Numbered from the stretch's first letter, positions 1 through 12,535 are shown. The stretch: 64,000 bases of DNA from Helicoverpa zea (GCF_022581195.2 NC_061453.1:13286001-13350000); one strand, 5' to 3'. Translations and numbers: made by a program. The notes: generated by a model from the letters alone, not told the origin.

Positions 1-544
1 GGGACACAAAATGTAAACAATGGTTCAGATGCTGTTTTGTTTCCGAATTCAGTGTAAAGCTCTTTTGGGCTTGCAAAAATATCAATTAGGGTAATTGAAG
101 TTTTTTGTGTGGGGTATGTTATTGGTACAATACAGTTATCTCTCACAAATATGTCAATAAATATGTTAATACTGATAATAAGAATTAATGATTCTAAAAT
201 TGAGGGAAAAAACATTATCATTAACAAATGTTGCGTTATCACTTTAAAGATTCCCGGAAGGCATTGTGTTAAAAATAAAATGGCTCATTTGCAGGCTAAA
301 AATAAATACACTCCAATTTTCCTTTTTGTACACAGAATGTTTCATTAAGTTTGGTAATCCAACGCCCACATGCTACAAAGATTAATTAACATTTGACATG
401 GCTTTATTTTTAAAATAAGACTTGAACTTGACTTATCTTCCTTTAAACCGACCGTCAACTGGTAGAAAATGTCGTGTAGCATTAAGTATGCCTGCGTACC
501 GTTTTTTTTCACAAAGTATAAATTATTAATACATGTACATGGGT
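1..544. other. AT-rich stretch, no feature recognised
   Basis: Short open frames here have no recognisable motif, no paired splice sites and no similarity to other parts of the window. I see no gene or repeat boundary in this stretch. Confidence 0.4.
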
Positions 545-682
545 CGGTAACATATCCAAAATAGCCGGACCAAATTGGATGAGAGTGGCAAGAAGTAGGC
601 AGAAAGGGAAAGATTTGAAGGAGGCCTACGTCCGAAGACGAACAACCTAGGGGCTGTGATGGATGGATGGATAAATTATTAA
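545..682 (+). mobile_element. RTE-clade LINE 3' end fragment
   Basis: The plus strand translates as WMRVARSRQKGKDLKEAYVR followed shortly by a stop and a GATGGATGGATGGA tail. Ending in ...L-EAYV then a short tandem repeat is typical of the C-terminus and 3' end of RTE-type LINEs in moths. The fragment is severely 5'-truncated and non-coding now. Similar tails are at 15003-15175, 44163-44345, 51050-51112 and 54355-54412. Confidence 0.6.
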
Positions 683-1934
683 AAGAGTCTTTGGTCAAGT
701 TTTCTGTCGTCAAGTGTACCAGCTATAAGCAAATAGCGTGATCTCGTTCGCCGTGACCGCACAATGTCTAGCCCAGCGTTAACCGACAACGAAAATGTGT
801 TTGTTACACTCTAATTATATTGTGTACAGGGTGATGCTATTCAAATTAGCGTCGTAGAATTATTTAGAACATTCAGTTTTAGGAGGATAGGCTTGGTGTA
901 AAAATTTTGACGCAAATGTAGCTGGTAAGGAATCGTCTGCAAATTGGTACTATGCTAATCCTCAGTGTAGAAAACACACAATTTATAGAATCTTAGGCTG
1001 ATAATAAAACGCTTTAGTCTGTCGAGATAGGTGTGGTAACTTTTTTTCATATAGTTTGTTACTAAGTCAAATTATTGAACACTAGCCGTTTTAAAGCGGT
1101 TTCACCCACGTCCCGTGGAAGCTACTGCCCGCACCGAGATAAAATATAGCCTAGTTACTCGCAGATCATATAGCTTTCTAATGGTCAAAGAATATTTAAA
1201 ATCGGTCCAGTAGTTTTTGAGTTCATCCATTACAACCAAACAAACAAACAAAGTTTTCCTCTTTATAATATTAGTATAGACAATTATATAGCTACTTGGA
1301 ATCTGAAGAAGTGGTTTACTTAAGCGCCTCAATATCGGGTACTGTTTCGATTTGAAAAAACGTTCAGCATTATCTAGCCCAGTTATTAAAAAAGGCTATC
1401 ATAGAAATGCTTACCCAGATGCGGTATGTAGTTCCCACGGCAAAGCTAGTCATAACATACCTAATTATAAAACACCCCTTACGTGACATTCACACACAAA
1501 TTGTTTATACAGGTTGATGTTTGTAACGTAAACCTCAAGTTTCTCAGAAAATGGGTAATGTATGTATTTCTCTTCAGTATTTCATTATTATCTCGAAAAC
1601 GTACTTTGTGGGACTCACAGGTGTAATTGTTAAAATGAGTTTCCTGTATCTAAATTTAGACTGTCAACATACTTTTTTTTGAGGCCGACCTATTATAAGG
1701 AAAACAAATTCTGAACTGAAGTTTTCAATTTAAATGTTGACTTAACTTTCTTGGATAAATAAAGTCATATTTTCTGTAAATATATACTTATATCATAAAG
1801 CTAAAGAGTGTATTTGTTTGAAGGCGCTAATCTTAGAAACTTAAATTCCAATTTGAAAAAAAATTAAGTGACGGGTACCTACCCGATTAATTAAGTAAAA
1901 GGCAGTAATTTAACAAGCATAAACTGTGCGTACC
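683..1934. other. Gene-free stretch with one Helitron-like repeat
   Basis: Apart from the short Helitron-like copy at 1082-1280 I see nothing supportable: AT-rich sequence with short random open frames. Confidence 0.4.
1082..1280 (-). mobile_element. Short Helitron-like non-autonomous element
   Basis: Read on the minus strand it starts TCTATACTAATATTATAAAG and ends with a GC-rich tract and CTAG. The body contains the usual moth repeat segment (GGTCCAGTAG, then a GTCCCGTGG-type motif). TC...CTAG ends without a terminal inverted repeat fit the non-autonomous Helitron pattern. The best-bounded relative in this window is 40988-41178. Class assignment is by ends only. Confidence 0.5.
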
Positions 1935-1944
1935 CATTCACAGG

Positions 1945-3050
1945 CTTCACAAGGTGCATGGAACATTTAAGGGGCTAGGTATACGATTTTATAATAAACT
2001 TCCTCAGTCGTTACTAGAATTGCCATTTGATAAATTTAAAGTCCAAGTCAAATCTATTCTGTCGAAGAAAGCCTACTATACTGTAAATGATTACCTAAAC
2101 GATAAGAGTAGTTGGTCCTCATGTTAAACACCGGACAGCTTCAAGAGTTATCATTGATAGTTGATGTGATTTACTTTTATTTTATACGTGACATTTTCCA
2201 TTTTGTATGTATACAGACAGATTATCACCATCGTACTGTTTTCACGATGAGTTGTTTCGCAATTTTGTAAATGGTTTACTAGCGACTGTAAAACTATTAG
2301 TATTAACTGTTTTCTTGTTATGTGGTTGCAAGTCGTCATGCTCCCTTAGACGGTATTGCTTGCGGTAGCGTCGGTGGTCGGGTTGCCTCCCTCCCTCAAA
2401 AATGTGCGAGGGGGGCGATGGCTGATCCTCGCGTTATGCTCGTGAACGGGTGCTGCTTGTGGTACCAGGTCGTCTTGCTGACTACATATTTTCTTGACTC
2501 GTAATATAATATGTATGACTTTTGATTTGAACAGTAGTCCTAGTTCACCGTTTTCACTGTTTATGTTGTAAATTTGTTTTTTTTTTTTTTTTATATATTA
2601 TATATATAAAAACACGTCGTGTTTCGCATGTCGCTGAGTACGCCCTAAAACTATACCTATTTTCACTGAATGGAGGCATTATGTTCTCTCTTTTTTTTTT
2701 CCGACATTTTTTTTTTTTTGTAGCTGCTTGAGTAATAGGTATGAGAAAGGTGTGTACTAGCTAACATGATTACATGTTTACTTGTTTTTTTTTTTATACA
2801 AATTTATGTGTATAATTTTGAGTGATATTTTTATTTATTTTTTTGTATACGGTTCTTCAAACCATACAGACAGAATTGTGTTGCTGGGGAGTTTGTTCCA
2901 CCACTTCTTCTTCCCAGCAAAAACACATAGGAAGTGGTGAAGGGCGGGCGTTTTGGGGGCTGTCTTTTGTAGATTTGACGTTCAAAAAGTGCTGATTTTC
3001 AGCCTACTTTGAATAAATGACTTTTGATTTTGATTTTGATTTTGATTTTT
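1945..3050 (+). mobile_element. CR1/Jockey-like LINE 3' fragment with ORF end and 3'UTR
   Basis: One frame reads GLGIRFYNKLPQSLLELPF then DKFKVQVKS...KAYYTVNDYL and stops at 2127. This resembles the extreme C-terminus of non-LTR reverse transcriptases (RFYNKLP...FK..VK..L..KAYY). A long 3'UTR follows, with poly-T tracts, and ends in a (TTTTGA)n run near 3020-3050, the short tandem tail expected of CR1-like LINEs. Pieces of the same 3'UTR recur near 39740-39870 and 47510-47585. The element is 5'-truncated and dead. Confidence 0.6.
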
Positions 3051-3474
3051 TGAAGACGCCAGCCAAATCATTAGTTACTAACTAAAATTACTCATTTTAT
3101 TTATTAACTTAAAATACTTATTTTATTCGCTGCAATCAATATCAAATGTAAACGTCACTACTTTCTTCCAATTTTTTTTTTCTATATAATTCCTATATCC
3201 CTTTCCCTGAACTAAATCAACTTAACACACAAAACTCTTCAGTTATACAATATTAGTATAGATAATAACAACTATTCGTATAGAATTTGCTTAATTAGTA
3301 TAACAACTACTACGTATTACCGTAGATAAATACCACATTATTTCAACCGAAAACAATGCCTTAGGGATTTCTGGAAATTATTCCGTAGGTACATATATTA
3401 TGCGTAGGAATTATTATTATAAATAACTAACTGTTTCTCACGGTTTCACCTACGTTGATTTACACAGACAGATT
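3051..3474. other. No feature seen
   Basis: AT-rich DNA between a LINE tail and a SINE fragment. It contains a weak Helitron-like motif (ATATTAGTATAGAT near 3250) but no boundary I can defend. Confidence 0.35.
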
Positions 3475-3770
3475 TTTATTGACAGTTTAACGTGCCATCC
3501 GAATGACTGCGTTTCGGATGGCACGTAAAACTATAGGTCCCTTCTGTCATTGAACATCCTTGACAGTCGTTACGAGTTGTCAGAAGCCAATAAGTCTGAT
3601 ACCAGTCTAATCAAGGGGTCTTGGGTTGCCCGGGTAACTCGGTTGAGGAGATCAGATACAAGGAGCAGTCGCTCCTTGTAAAGCACTGGTACTCAGCTGA
3701 ATCCGGTTAAACTGGAAACTGAACTCAACATAGTTGGCTCGGAGGATAATGATTTCACCCGCGTTGATTT
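3475..3770 (+). repeat. SINE-like family S2 fragment, with a 14-bp hairpin
   Basis: This contains the moth repeat body seen in many copies here (GGTTGCCCGGGTAACT ... TCGCTCCTTGTAAAGCACTGG ... CATAGTTGG ... GGATAATGATTTC). The fullest copy, 21365-21760, is on the opposite strand and has a tRNA-like head. Near the start, 3490-3503 and 3512-3525 form a perfect 14-bp hairpin (arm ACGTGCCATCCGAA), lying in sequence that is part of the family body. Confidence 0.55.
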
Positions 3771-3809
3771 GTACAATGATGAAAAAGAAACAAGATTTCA
3801 CAGACAATT

Positions 3810-3815
3810 TTTATT
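3810..3815 (-). terminator. Polyadenylation signal of gene A
   Basis: AATAAA on the minus strand, about 100 nt past the stop of the cysteine-rich gene A. The position fits a short 3'UTR. Confidence 0.5.
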
Positions 3816-3917
3816 TCAACAATGCGTTTCATCCTTCCTTAACTATAGGTTTATCAACATTTTAACAACAGTCAAACATTTTTACTTATCTAATTAAAAC
3901 TATACAAAATAAATAAA

Positions 3918-6900
3918 TTATTTGACATAAACACAACATGTCTGATCCTTAGCGCAATCTGTAGCTTCGCTTATTCTCAGAGATATAGGACATTTGAAAA
4001 AGCTCGAAACGCACTCGCCACCTTTTGACGAACACCTCAATTCAACTAGGGCTGAAAAAAGAAAAAAATATATTAAGTACATGTATTGGGAAACTTAAAA
4101 CTTAGCTATCTTTGTTAGGTACTGATTTATGTTCAGAAAGTTTTATATAATTGGGTAATAACATTCAAATTGCGTGAGTGCTAACACTCGCTTTTTGTAT
4201 TCAAAAAGTTCGTAAAATAAATGACAAGCCAAACTCGATGTTTAATGAGTTACGTACATAATAATATATGAACAGGACGCCTCAACTTCTAGAAATACTC
4301 GTCATATTTTTCGTACACAAGAGCATTCTGAAATGTAAAAAAATGGACCAAGGATAACATATTTTTGAGGGATCGTTCAAAAGAGTAATCGTGACCCTAG
4401 GTGGTGGTGGGTAGTATCGTGGTTCTAGGAGGAACAAAAGTGGGTTTTCACTATACATACTACAATATTTTGACTAAGTATAGTCCACGCCACTAACTCA
4501 AGATCTAGGGTTCGATTCCCGGGTCGCGCCGAAATCGCTTTGTACATTTTAGAAACTTTCACAAAGCAGCCCGGAGCCTTAAAGTTGGTGATTGATACAC
4601 CCGTGTATCGAAGAGCACGTAAGCCTCGGTCTTGCTCCTGACCTCTCTCCGATCGTGTCGGATTGGATTCTCATCGGGCTATGAGAGTGAAGGAATAGTG
4701 AGTGCACCTATGTCTCCACAAATGCTTGTGCACTATGTCCTGCGCAGTTGGCTAATATCCTTACATAAGAACATCTGCCGTGGCCAATAGTCGGCAAGGA
4801 GGATATCATCACATGGAAAAAGATTGTTCCAGAATTTTCTGTCGGTCTTGAGTCGTGGCGCGTACTATAGATGTAAACTTGAGAACCAAATACAATAGGT
4901 TATCATAGTCAAAGCAATTGAATAGACAGCAGTTGTGCCTAAGAATTATACAGGGTGTTTGGCGCATGGACCGACAAAAATTTTTGGGGGATTCGTGAGG
5001 CCATGTACTAGTTTTCACTCATAGACCCAATGTCCTATATGTCACTGTATTCGAGATACGATTTTTTTTGTTTGTTTTTAAAAATTACCGGAACTATCAC
5101 CTTTAAAACGCTATAACTTTTCAGTCTGTTGTCGAATTTACACCAAATCACTTTCATTGCGTTCTCTGATGTATTATTATTCCAAATAAAACATAAATTC
5201 ATAGCACTAGATGGAAAAAAAATACTTGTTGAGCTTCCAAACTCTTAAAAATGAGAAAACGTATGAAAAATGTCAAATTCAAAATTAATTATAAAAAAAA
5301 GTAAAAGCTTTTATGAACTTCGTTTAATAAAAAAAAATTGCCTACTTAATACCCTTTCCAACGATATGCCACATGGGTGTGAAATCATTAATAATGTCGT
5401 CAAAATCAGAGCAGGAACGAACACGCACTCTAACGTCTCTAACAACGAACCCGTTTGATAGAACAATGGTAAGCAGGTAATTGGCAGGTAAACTGCCTGT
5501 CTCTTTCTTACGCATGAAAAATATCTCTTGTCTTTGTCTATCATTGGGTTGGAGTTTGTTATGTGATCCTTGTTTAGTCGAGATTTGACTATCTCTGCTA
5601 TCGGAAGTGTCCGTGTATTTCACGTTTTCCTATTTCGTTGTTTTTTGTTAAAGTTTGTTTTTGTTAAGTTTTGTTTGTTGAACTTTTCTGTTAAACTGTT
5701 GGTGTATTCACCGTGCTTGTTACAATGCCTAACTTCAGCAACGAAGAGTATGCTGACATGTTGTTGGCATATGGCAGCGCTAATTGTAACGCTCGTGAAG
5801 CGCGTAGAATTTACCAGCAGCGTTATCCTAACCGGCGTATACCACACCACGAGACGTTTGCTACAACCTATCGACGTCTGAGGGAGACTGGAAACATAAA
5901 TTTCCAAGAGCCTCGCGTTAATGTGAGGCAACATAATGTTGTAATTGATGAAAGCATTTTGCAAGCTTTTGATGAGGATCCAACGACAAGTATTCGAGTT
6001 GTAGCTGAAAGACTTCACTTGTCGGTTTGGAAAGTTTGGTCAGTTCTTCGGGAAAATGGAAAGCATGCGTATCACTACACTTCTGTTCAAGGTACGTTAA
6101 GTACTTTATTTATTTTATCAGGCGAAATCGTAAAACTAAATTTTGAACCAGTTATCTTCGACCTTATTGTGCTGAAATTTTGCACCCAAAAAACTTGTAT
6201 TTTAAAATGGTTTTAACCATACACTTATTTTAAACGTTTACAAATATCCTTGTAGCTTTACTGGTTCGTTTTTCAAATAAATACCTAGTAACTTTTATTT
6301 TTTCTAATTTTATCTTTTAAATTTATGTTAGTTTTTGCCATTCAAAAAGTGAATTTTTACCAGTCTTTAATGGATTGTTCTAGGTCTCATAGATGATGAT
6401 CACAGGAGACGGCTCGATTTTTGCCGATTTATGATGCATACGGACGTAGATGATACAAATTTTTTAAAAAGAATTTTGTGGACTGATGAATCCAATTTTA
6501 ATCACGAGGGAATTGTGAATCTCCACAACCTTCACCATTGGGCGCAAAAAAGACAAAATCCCCGCAAGAAAAGACAAAGTTCCTTTCAAACTAAGTTTAG
6601 TGTAAACGTTTGGGCGGGGGTTATTGGAAGACACCTGATCGGTCCACATTTCTTACCAGAGCGCCTGACCGGAGAAAATTATTTGAATTTTTTACTCGAA
6701 GATTTACCTGAATTGGTATTACCAGTATTAGATGGAGAACCAATTATTTTCCAAAATGATGGCTGTCCAGCACATTACCAGCGAGACGTGCGAGAACATT
6801 TGGACAACTGTTTTCCAAATTCATGGATCGGAAGAGGCGGCCCAATTCCTTGGCCTGCACGTTCACCAGACCTGACGCCCTTGGATTTTTATGTCTGGGG

Positions 6901-9433
6901 CCGTGCAAAAGAAATTGTGTATGCGACTGAAGTACCCACAAGAGAAATTTTAATCGAAAGAATAAATTGCGCCTTTGAAATTATGAAAGCAGAAATGCGA
7001 CTGAGGACGACGACTGTAGAAATTAGAAAAAGATGCCGTGCATGCATTCGCAACAGAGGCAGTCATTTTGAACATAATTTATAACTTAAATTTAATTAAA
7101 ACATTTTAAAACATTTTTGTGTTTTCATTACCCTGGCACTGGTTAATGTGTACCTTTAGGTTTGTGACGACATTATTAATGATTTCACACCCATGTGGCA
7201 TATCGTTGGAAAGGGTATTAAGTAGGCATTTTTTTTTTATTAAATGAAGTTCATAAAAGCTTTTACTTTTTTTTATAATTAATTTTGAATTTGACATTTT
7301 TCATACGTTTTTTCATTTTTAAGACTTTGGAAGCTCAACAAGTATTTTTTTTCCATCTAGTGCTATGAATTTATGTTTTATTTGGAATAATAATACATCA
7401 GAGAACGCAATGAAAGTGATTTGGTGTAAATTCGACAACAGACTGAAAAGTTATAGCGTTTTAAAGGTGATAGTTCCGGTAATTTTTAAAAACAAACAAA
7501 AAAAATCGTATCTCGAATACAGTGACATATAGGACATTGGGTCTATGAGTGAAAACTAGTACATGGCCTCACGAATCCCCCAAAAAATTGTGTCGGTCCA
7601 TGCGCCAAACACCCTGTATAAGTAATTATAATATTATAATAACATTGGATTCGAGCAATGTCAATATTCTTAATAATACCAGGTTGTAGTTATAATAAAT
7701 ATGAAAGAGGTTAGTTTCCAATAAAAACATCCAGATACTGGTGCTTTAGTATTGATAGTACCTAGAATAAACTGAGTTCTTAAATAAAGTGAAGTTATCA
7801 TAATACACAGCAAATATTTCATGAATGTACCTTCTATGTGCAGTGCACCTAAGAATTTCTTGACAAATATTTAAGTGTAAAACTATATTTCTTCATAGCC
7901 CTCGGCGTAATTAGTATATAGCTACTTAACAGTGTAAGAATTATGCAAATCAGTTCAGTGTCCGGAACCTATGCGTCTACAACAAACACATCTTTTCTTT
8001 TTATATATGGACAGCTTCCGCCCGCGGCTTCGCCCGCGTGGTTTGCTGATAAAAAGTATCCTATGTTCATTCTAGTACCACCAAGAGTATGTGTACAAAG
8101 TTTCATGATGATCGGCTAAGTCTTTCTTGCGTGAAAGCTTAGCAAAGAAACGGACTATCGCATTTGTAACATTAACGGCCAGTTTCTTCATCAAAAGTTA
8201 AAGTTAAAGTAATGTCTAAAGTCAAAGTGACGGTCAAATTCGTTTTTTCAAGGCTAAAGTGACAGCAAAATTCATAGAAAAATTGAATTTAACCGTTACT
8301 TTTACTTTAGACATTACTTTGACTTTTACTTTGGCTTTAACTTTTGATGAAGAAACTGGCTGTAAGTAGGATAGAACTTAGATTAAAATCACCTTAAAGC
8401 ACCGAAAGCCCGTAAAAAAGAACGATTAAAAACTTACTATAGACTTACTTGGTCTGCAGCACTCCATCCCATGTTCTTGTTGTACGGGGCACAATCCTTT
8501 AGCACTGACCTTCGTGCCTTTTGGGCAAGCCACCGATCTGGCGCAAGTACCACCCACCACCATACAGGGCAACTCGAAGAATGGGGCATTGCCCGCTGAA
8601 ATGAAATTGGAAATGTAAGAAGATTAAGCTAATATCTATAGGTACTAATCTAATAACAGTGAAGAGGTAATTTATTTCCTTGAACGAGCATGAAAAATTA
8701 AGGAGAAATTTGGAAAATCATTCAGTGGTATAGCCTATTTGTCGGTGAAAGGCACAGGATCACGGAGTAGGGAATGTACAGAATACTTTTTAGATAGGCG
8801 CGCAGAGTTGTTCTCACGAGACCGGTAGTGGCAGCTAGTTATATCTTCGAAAGAATGCTAGTATTATATCGATCCTATCATATTTACGGGCAAGCACTAA
8901 GATTAATTGTTAAACCATAAAAAATATCTACATAGCTGATAACTTAATATTTTTTTCTGAACCATAAAAAATAAACTTTGAGACTCCTCTTAGAACAGAC
9001 ACATAAAATAATATTTATTGTTCTAGAAATATCTTTGTAAGAACATCTTCATTCAAGTATGTATTATGAAACAATATTGTTTAACTAACCTAGAAATAAA
9101 CCAGTTACATTGAGCAATGTTTGTAAATAAACCCATATTTGTTAATGCTGATTATTTATCGATACATTACATAACGGAGTAAATAGACGATATTCTTCAA
9201 GAGTAGTGTAAATAAGTAAATAAAAAAAACTTGAAGCTGCGTAAATAATGGTCATGGGCGTGTTTTAGTGCAGAAAATCCAGTTTAAAGTCTTTAAAATC
9301 TCACTAGGTTCCCAATTTCAAAGTTTGAAACTCAAAAAAACTTACAACTCGCAGCCGCATCTTCGAACTCCTCATTCAGAACCGACACACCATAATTTAT
9401 CAAAGACACCAAAATCACAATTTTGAAGAACAT
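3918..9433 (-). CDS. Gene A: small secreted protein with two six-Cys domains (122 aa)
   Basis: Three exons on the minus strand: 9433-9346, 8595-8449 and 4051-3918, joined in phase 1; the sum, 369 nt, is exactly 123 codons. Residues 1-18 (MFFKIVILVSLINYGVSV) form a signal peptide. Exon 2 encodes C-x6-C-x5-C-x11-C-x9-CC, with core GGTCARSVACP and GLCP. Exon 3 encodes a related second domain, C-x6-C-x6-C-x11-C-x5-CC, ending CCVYVK. Twelve cysteines imply six disulphides and an extracellular product. Splice sites are strong (polypyrimidine-CAG, GTAAGT). The 4.4-kb second intron holds SINE 4480-4805 and the mariner 4951-7616. Genes B, C and D are paralogues sharing the 147-nt exon 2. Function is unknown to me; a protease inhibitor, antimicrobial or ligand role would each be a guess. 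Confidence 0.85.
4480..4805 (+). mobile_element. tRNA-derived SINE, family S1
   Basis: A B-box-like GGTTCGATTCCCGGGTC is followed by CGAAATCGCTTTGT, AGCCCGGAGCC, GTTGGTGATTG, CTCTCTCCG and GGCTATGAGAGTG blocks. The same order occurs at 61154-61508 and, inverted, at 43050-43245. This copy lies in intron 2 of gene A. The left edge is uncertain. Confidence 0.65.
4951..5402 (+). repeat. Left terminal inverted repeat of the mariner-type element
   Basis: Pairs with 7165-7616 from the outermost CAGGGTG to the inner GTCGTCA. Visible differences include GACAAAAATTT versus GACACAATTTT near the tip and AAACTC versus AAAGTC further in. Confidence 0.9.
5725..7084 (+). CDS. Mariner-type transposase (355 aa, one intron)
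   Basis: Exons 5725-6091 and 6384-7084. The GT-AG intron 6092-6383 (292 nt) splits a Gly codon, and removing it joins both halves in one frame of 356 codons. I start at ATG 5725 rather than the GTG at 5713. The N-terminus (NEEYADMLLAYGSANCNARE ... NRRIPHHETFATTYRRLRET) looks like the DUF4817-type helix-turn-helix domain, followed by a second helix-turn-helix (RVVAERLHLSVWKVWSVL). The catalytic domain has WTDES, FQNDGCPAH and SPDLTPLDFYVWG. I count 41 residues between the second and third Asp, hence DD41D. All three Asp are present and no stops or frameshifts are seen. It should bind the inverted repeats and catalyse cut-and-paste transposition into TA. Subfamily naming (rosa/Visitor-like) is not verified. 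Confidence 0.9.
7165..7616 (-). repeat. Right terminal inverted repeat of the mariner-type element
   Basis: Reverse complement of 4951-5402. It begins 80 nt after the transposase stop codon, so the ORF is packed directly against it. Confidence 0.9.
8018..8165 (-). repeat. Helitron-like repeat fragment
   Basis: CTTCCGCCCGCGGCTTCGCC is followed by the family body (TGATAAAAAGTATCC, GTGTACAAAGTTTCATGATG). The TC-end is not recognisable, so this is a partial copy, in intron 2 of gene A. Confidence 0.45.
8176..8362. mobile_element. Short foldback/MITE-like element
   Basis: Arms GGCCAGTTTCTTCATCAAAA (left) and its reverse complement ending near 8362 pair over about 27 nt, and pairing continues more loosely through AAGTTAAAGTAATGTC-type repeats. 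No coding capacity. No clear target duplication; the superfamily is unknown. Confidence 0.5.
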
Positions 9434-10796
9434 TTTTGACCGACTTCCCAAAAAGGAGGTTCTTCGTGTAACACGACCTCTCTTGTCTAACTTTCTAAGA
9501 CGAATGGATAACTTAGTGCCAATAACTGGTATAAGTTGATCAATATTAACATATATATCGTGAGAAATGATAACCTACATATATTACACATCCTGTATTA
9601 TCTTATGATTACGATACGTTATAGAGGATGTTTTAATTTGACAAAGGTTTTTGAGGAAGGTTAAGACAATGGTGAGATATTCATAGGCGTAGATATGTGT
9701 AACGTTAATGTTAGGTATGTCTAAAAATATTATACTCACATGCGTACTATCGTCAGCATCCGTCGAGCCGTTATATACCTTCTTTAACATGGATTGACAG
9801 CCTATCTGACCTCTTCAACAAAGTAACCTGGGGAACCCGATACCCCGGTTGTTAAGACTGGTCATTGGACTAGACTTTCTGGTTTCTGATTACCCTTAAC
9901 GACTGAAAAAGATGTAAAAATACCAAAGTGTTGGAACTCCTTTAATATTTTTATCTTATAAGAATATTTGGTTGTAGAAAAGACGTAATTGATTTTAGGA
10001 ACGTATCAAATACTAGTTGCGTCACAGAGGATTTCACAGATATATTCAAATAGTACAGGTTTATATTTATCAGCCCACAACGTTTCGTCTAAATCTTAAT
10101 CTAATTATACGAAAATCAGAGTTAAAAACATGAACTCACTTTTATTTACTACAGAATTATTATATAGTTGAATGGCTTAGTCATTAGCAAGTCAACATGC
10201 TTGTTACTAACTGTCACATAATTATCTGGACGAGAGACATTTTATCTGTAGGCGTAAAACTAGTTTCTCTATGGTCATTGAACTTAACATTAATTATACT
10301 TGCATACCTGATGTCCCTGATCTCTACCGCAAAAGTAGGTGATCTGCTTTATAGGGTACACATACGGTAAAACGGGACCCTAATACTAAGACCAATGATA
10401 GTTGCTGACAATAAATAAACTGAATATAATATAGTCTGGGAATTTTGAATAAAGGCTTTATTTTCATTTTTACTTTAAGTTGACAGAACCGGATTATCAG
10501 CTGATTAAACTTAATTGAAATAAAAATATAAAATAATCTTATGTGGATAATTTACTAAACAGCCCGTATTAGTAATTATAAAGTTTAGTCTTTCTGATTA
10601 AAATAAAAACTAAAAATAAAGTTAAACATATAATTATTCAGACTCTGAATTCCTTAAAACTCAAAAAAAAAAACACCGTCAAAATTTTGCCTCATTAAAA
10701 TCTTGTACCACTACCAAGCAAAACTCCAGTCTTAAAACACCATTATGTAATCTCAGAGCTTATATAAAAAGATGACTCAGTTGATCATTAAGAGTA

Positions 10797-11172
10797 ACTT
10801 CACACTGCAAACTTTTAGTCGGCCGATAGTTTGTTTGGGCTCATAAATCAGTATCAAGATGAATGGTAGTTCTCATATTACAAAGATCAGTTATTTAGCC
10901 GGTATCAGACTGACTGAAAACATCATCGTCTCTCGAGCCTTTTCTGAACTACGATGGGGTCGGCTTCTCTCAGCTTGCTTTTTACAAGGAGCGACTACAT
11001 ATCTGACCTCAACCTAGTTACCCGAGCAACCCAATACCCCTTGGTATGACTGGTGTCTGACTACCCGTAACGACTATCAAAGATGTTATATTAGACTGAC
11101 TTCTTTTCAGACTGGCTGGAATTAATAAAAATGTTGGCAACTATCGGCCGACTGTTTAGTCTGCAGTCTGTA
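10797..11172. mobile_element. MITE with an S2 fragment inserted
   Basis: The left end (ACACTGCAAACTTTTAGTCG GCCGATAG) and right end (CTATCGGC then CGACTGTTTAGTCTGCAGTC) are imperfect inverted repeats. A second copy lies at 61866-62045 without the insertion. The middle (about 10925-11085) is S2-type sequence (GAGCCTTTTCTGAACTACGA, GTTACCCGAGCAACCC), so the S2 fragment probably landed inside the MITE. Confidence 0.5.
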
Positions 11173-12054
11173 GGCACGCTAAGCGAGAGTTGCTGACTAA
11201 TCCTGACCTACATTAACGGACGGTCTTTACATGGTAACAGATTTGAACGGTGTCCTCAAGACTCCTTACGCAGCTCGATGTTGACATAATGGGTTATTTG
11301 CGGGCAATTCCTTTAAGTGAAGGTGAAGTTATTTATTGGGAATTTCCTAGTGACGAATGTGACTGATGTTAAGGCCTCAAGATGTATTAGGTAAGCCTAA
11401 CTATAAAGATTTTGTTGATGAAGGTGACAACTTGATAATAGTCCAATAGTGGATCATGATGATTCCAATCTTGCCAGGAATCACTTATATTCTCACCAAA
11501 AAATATGTTAAAGTATGTTCAGACGACTGATCAACTCAAAGATATTGGTCGAATTAAACAAAAAATCAAAGTATATAATAAGTATTGTTGAGCCATCAAG
11601 TAATACCGAACTCATTAAGTAGAATATCTCATCGATTTGCTGTGTTAAATATAAAAATGAATGGTGAAGCGCATTACAATCCCAATTCATTTACAATCAT
11701 CAGAAAAATATTACTTATACAGCATAAAGGCGTTACAAACAGATTCGTAATTCGATTTTGTGGCCGAGCAAAATATTACGTGTCCCAAAAGTTAATGATG
11801 ACCATGGAGAACAAAATGACTAGTGGAGATCTCATAACGCACAGTATCCTAAGAGAGTAGCGCGAAAAAATGCGGGTGTTCGGGGGACGAGGAACGCCAC
11901 TAGCTCCTGCCTTATACACCCTCTGTGGAACATGTAGATTATTTTCAAAGAAGGCTAATCTTTCACAGATTCGTCTTGATTTGACAAGGAACCTGAACGC
12001 GTGTTAATTCTAGCAACTGATCACTCCTACCGTACATTACTTTTGCCTTCAATA

Positions 12055-12235
12055 AGACCTCTGACCTACCTAGGGGTATCGGGTTGCCCGGGTAACTGGG
12101 TTGAGTAGGTCAGATAGGCAGTCGCTGCTTGTAAATCACTGGTACTAAGCTGAATCCGGTCAGACTGGAAGCCGACCCCAGCATAGTTGAGAAAAAGGCT
12201 CGGAGGATGATGATGATGATGATGATGAAGACCTC
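12055..12235 (+). repeat. S2 SINE-like fragment ending in a GATGATGATG tail
   Basis: Shares GGGTATCGGGTTGCCCGGGT, GGTCAGATAGGCAGTCGCT and CGGAGGATGATGATGATG with the other S2 copies. The tandem trinucleotide tail marks its 3' end. Confidence 0.6.
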
Positions 12236-12535
12236 TGACCTACCTGCCTTATGGTATCTCCGCTCATCTTTTCTTCCTCCATGACGATGACATTTTCATA
12301 TCCAATATTGAAAATATTCACGAGATAATTATGTACTTTATGGTGATTTCCATTGGTTATCCTGCTTATGTGATTGCGTGAATATTAAATGTTTTACATT
12401 TTGTATGTTGTAGACAGATGAAATTATGCGGTTTTGTGTTCTAAACGGATTTGATTTCTATTTGACTGTTATGGTGTTTTAGTGAATATATTAGATGAAA
12501 ATAGCTGATGTTATATTGCACTATGGGTAAAAAAT

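Larger units (their letters stand above)
4951..7616 (+). mobile_element. Tc1/mariner-superfamily transposon with 452-bp inverted repeats
   Basis: The element starts CAGGGTGTTTGGCGCATGG and ends with the exact reverse complement, flanked by TA at 4949-4950 and 7617-7618 (TA target duplication). The inverted repeats, 4951-5402 and 7165-7616, are nearly identical over about 452 bp; I see only a few mismatches. Between them is a single transposase gene with one intron. The full-length ORF and near-identical arms suggest recent, possibly autonomous activity. It sits in the last intron of gene A, in the opposite orientation. Confidence 0.9.
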
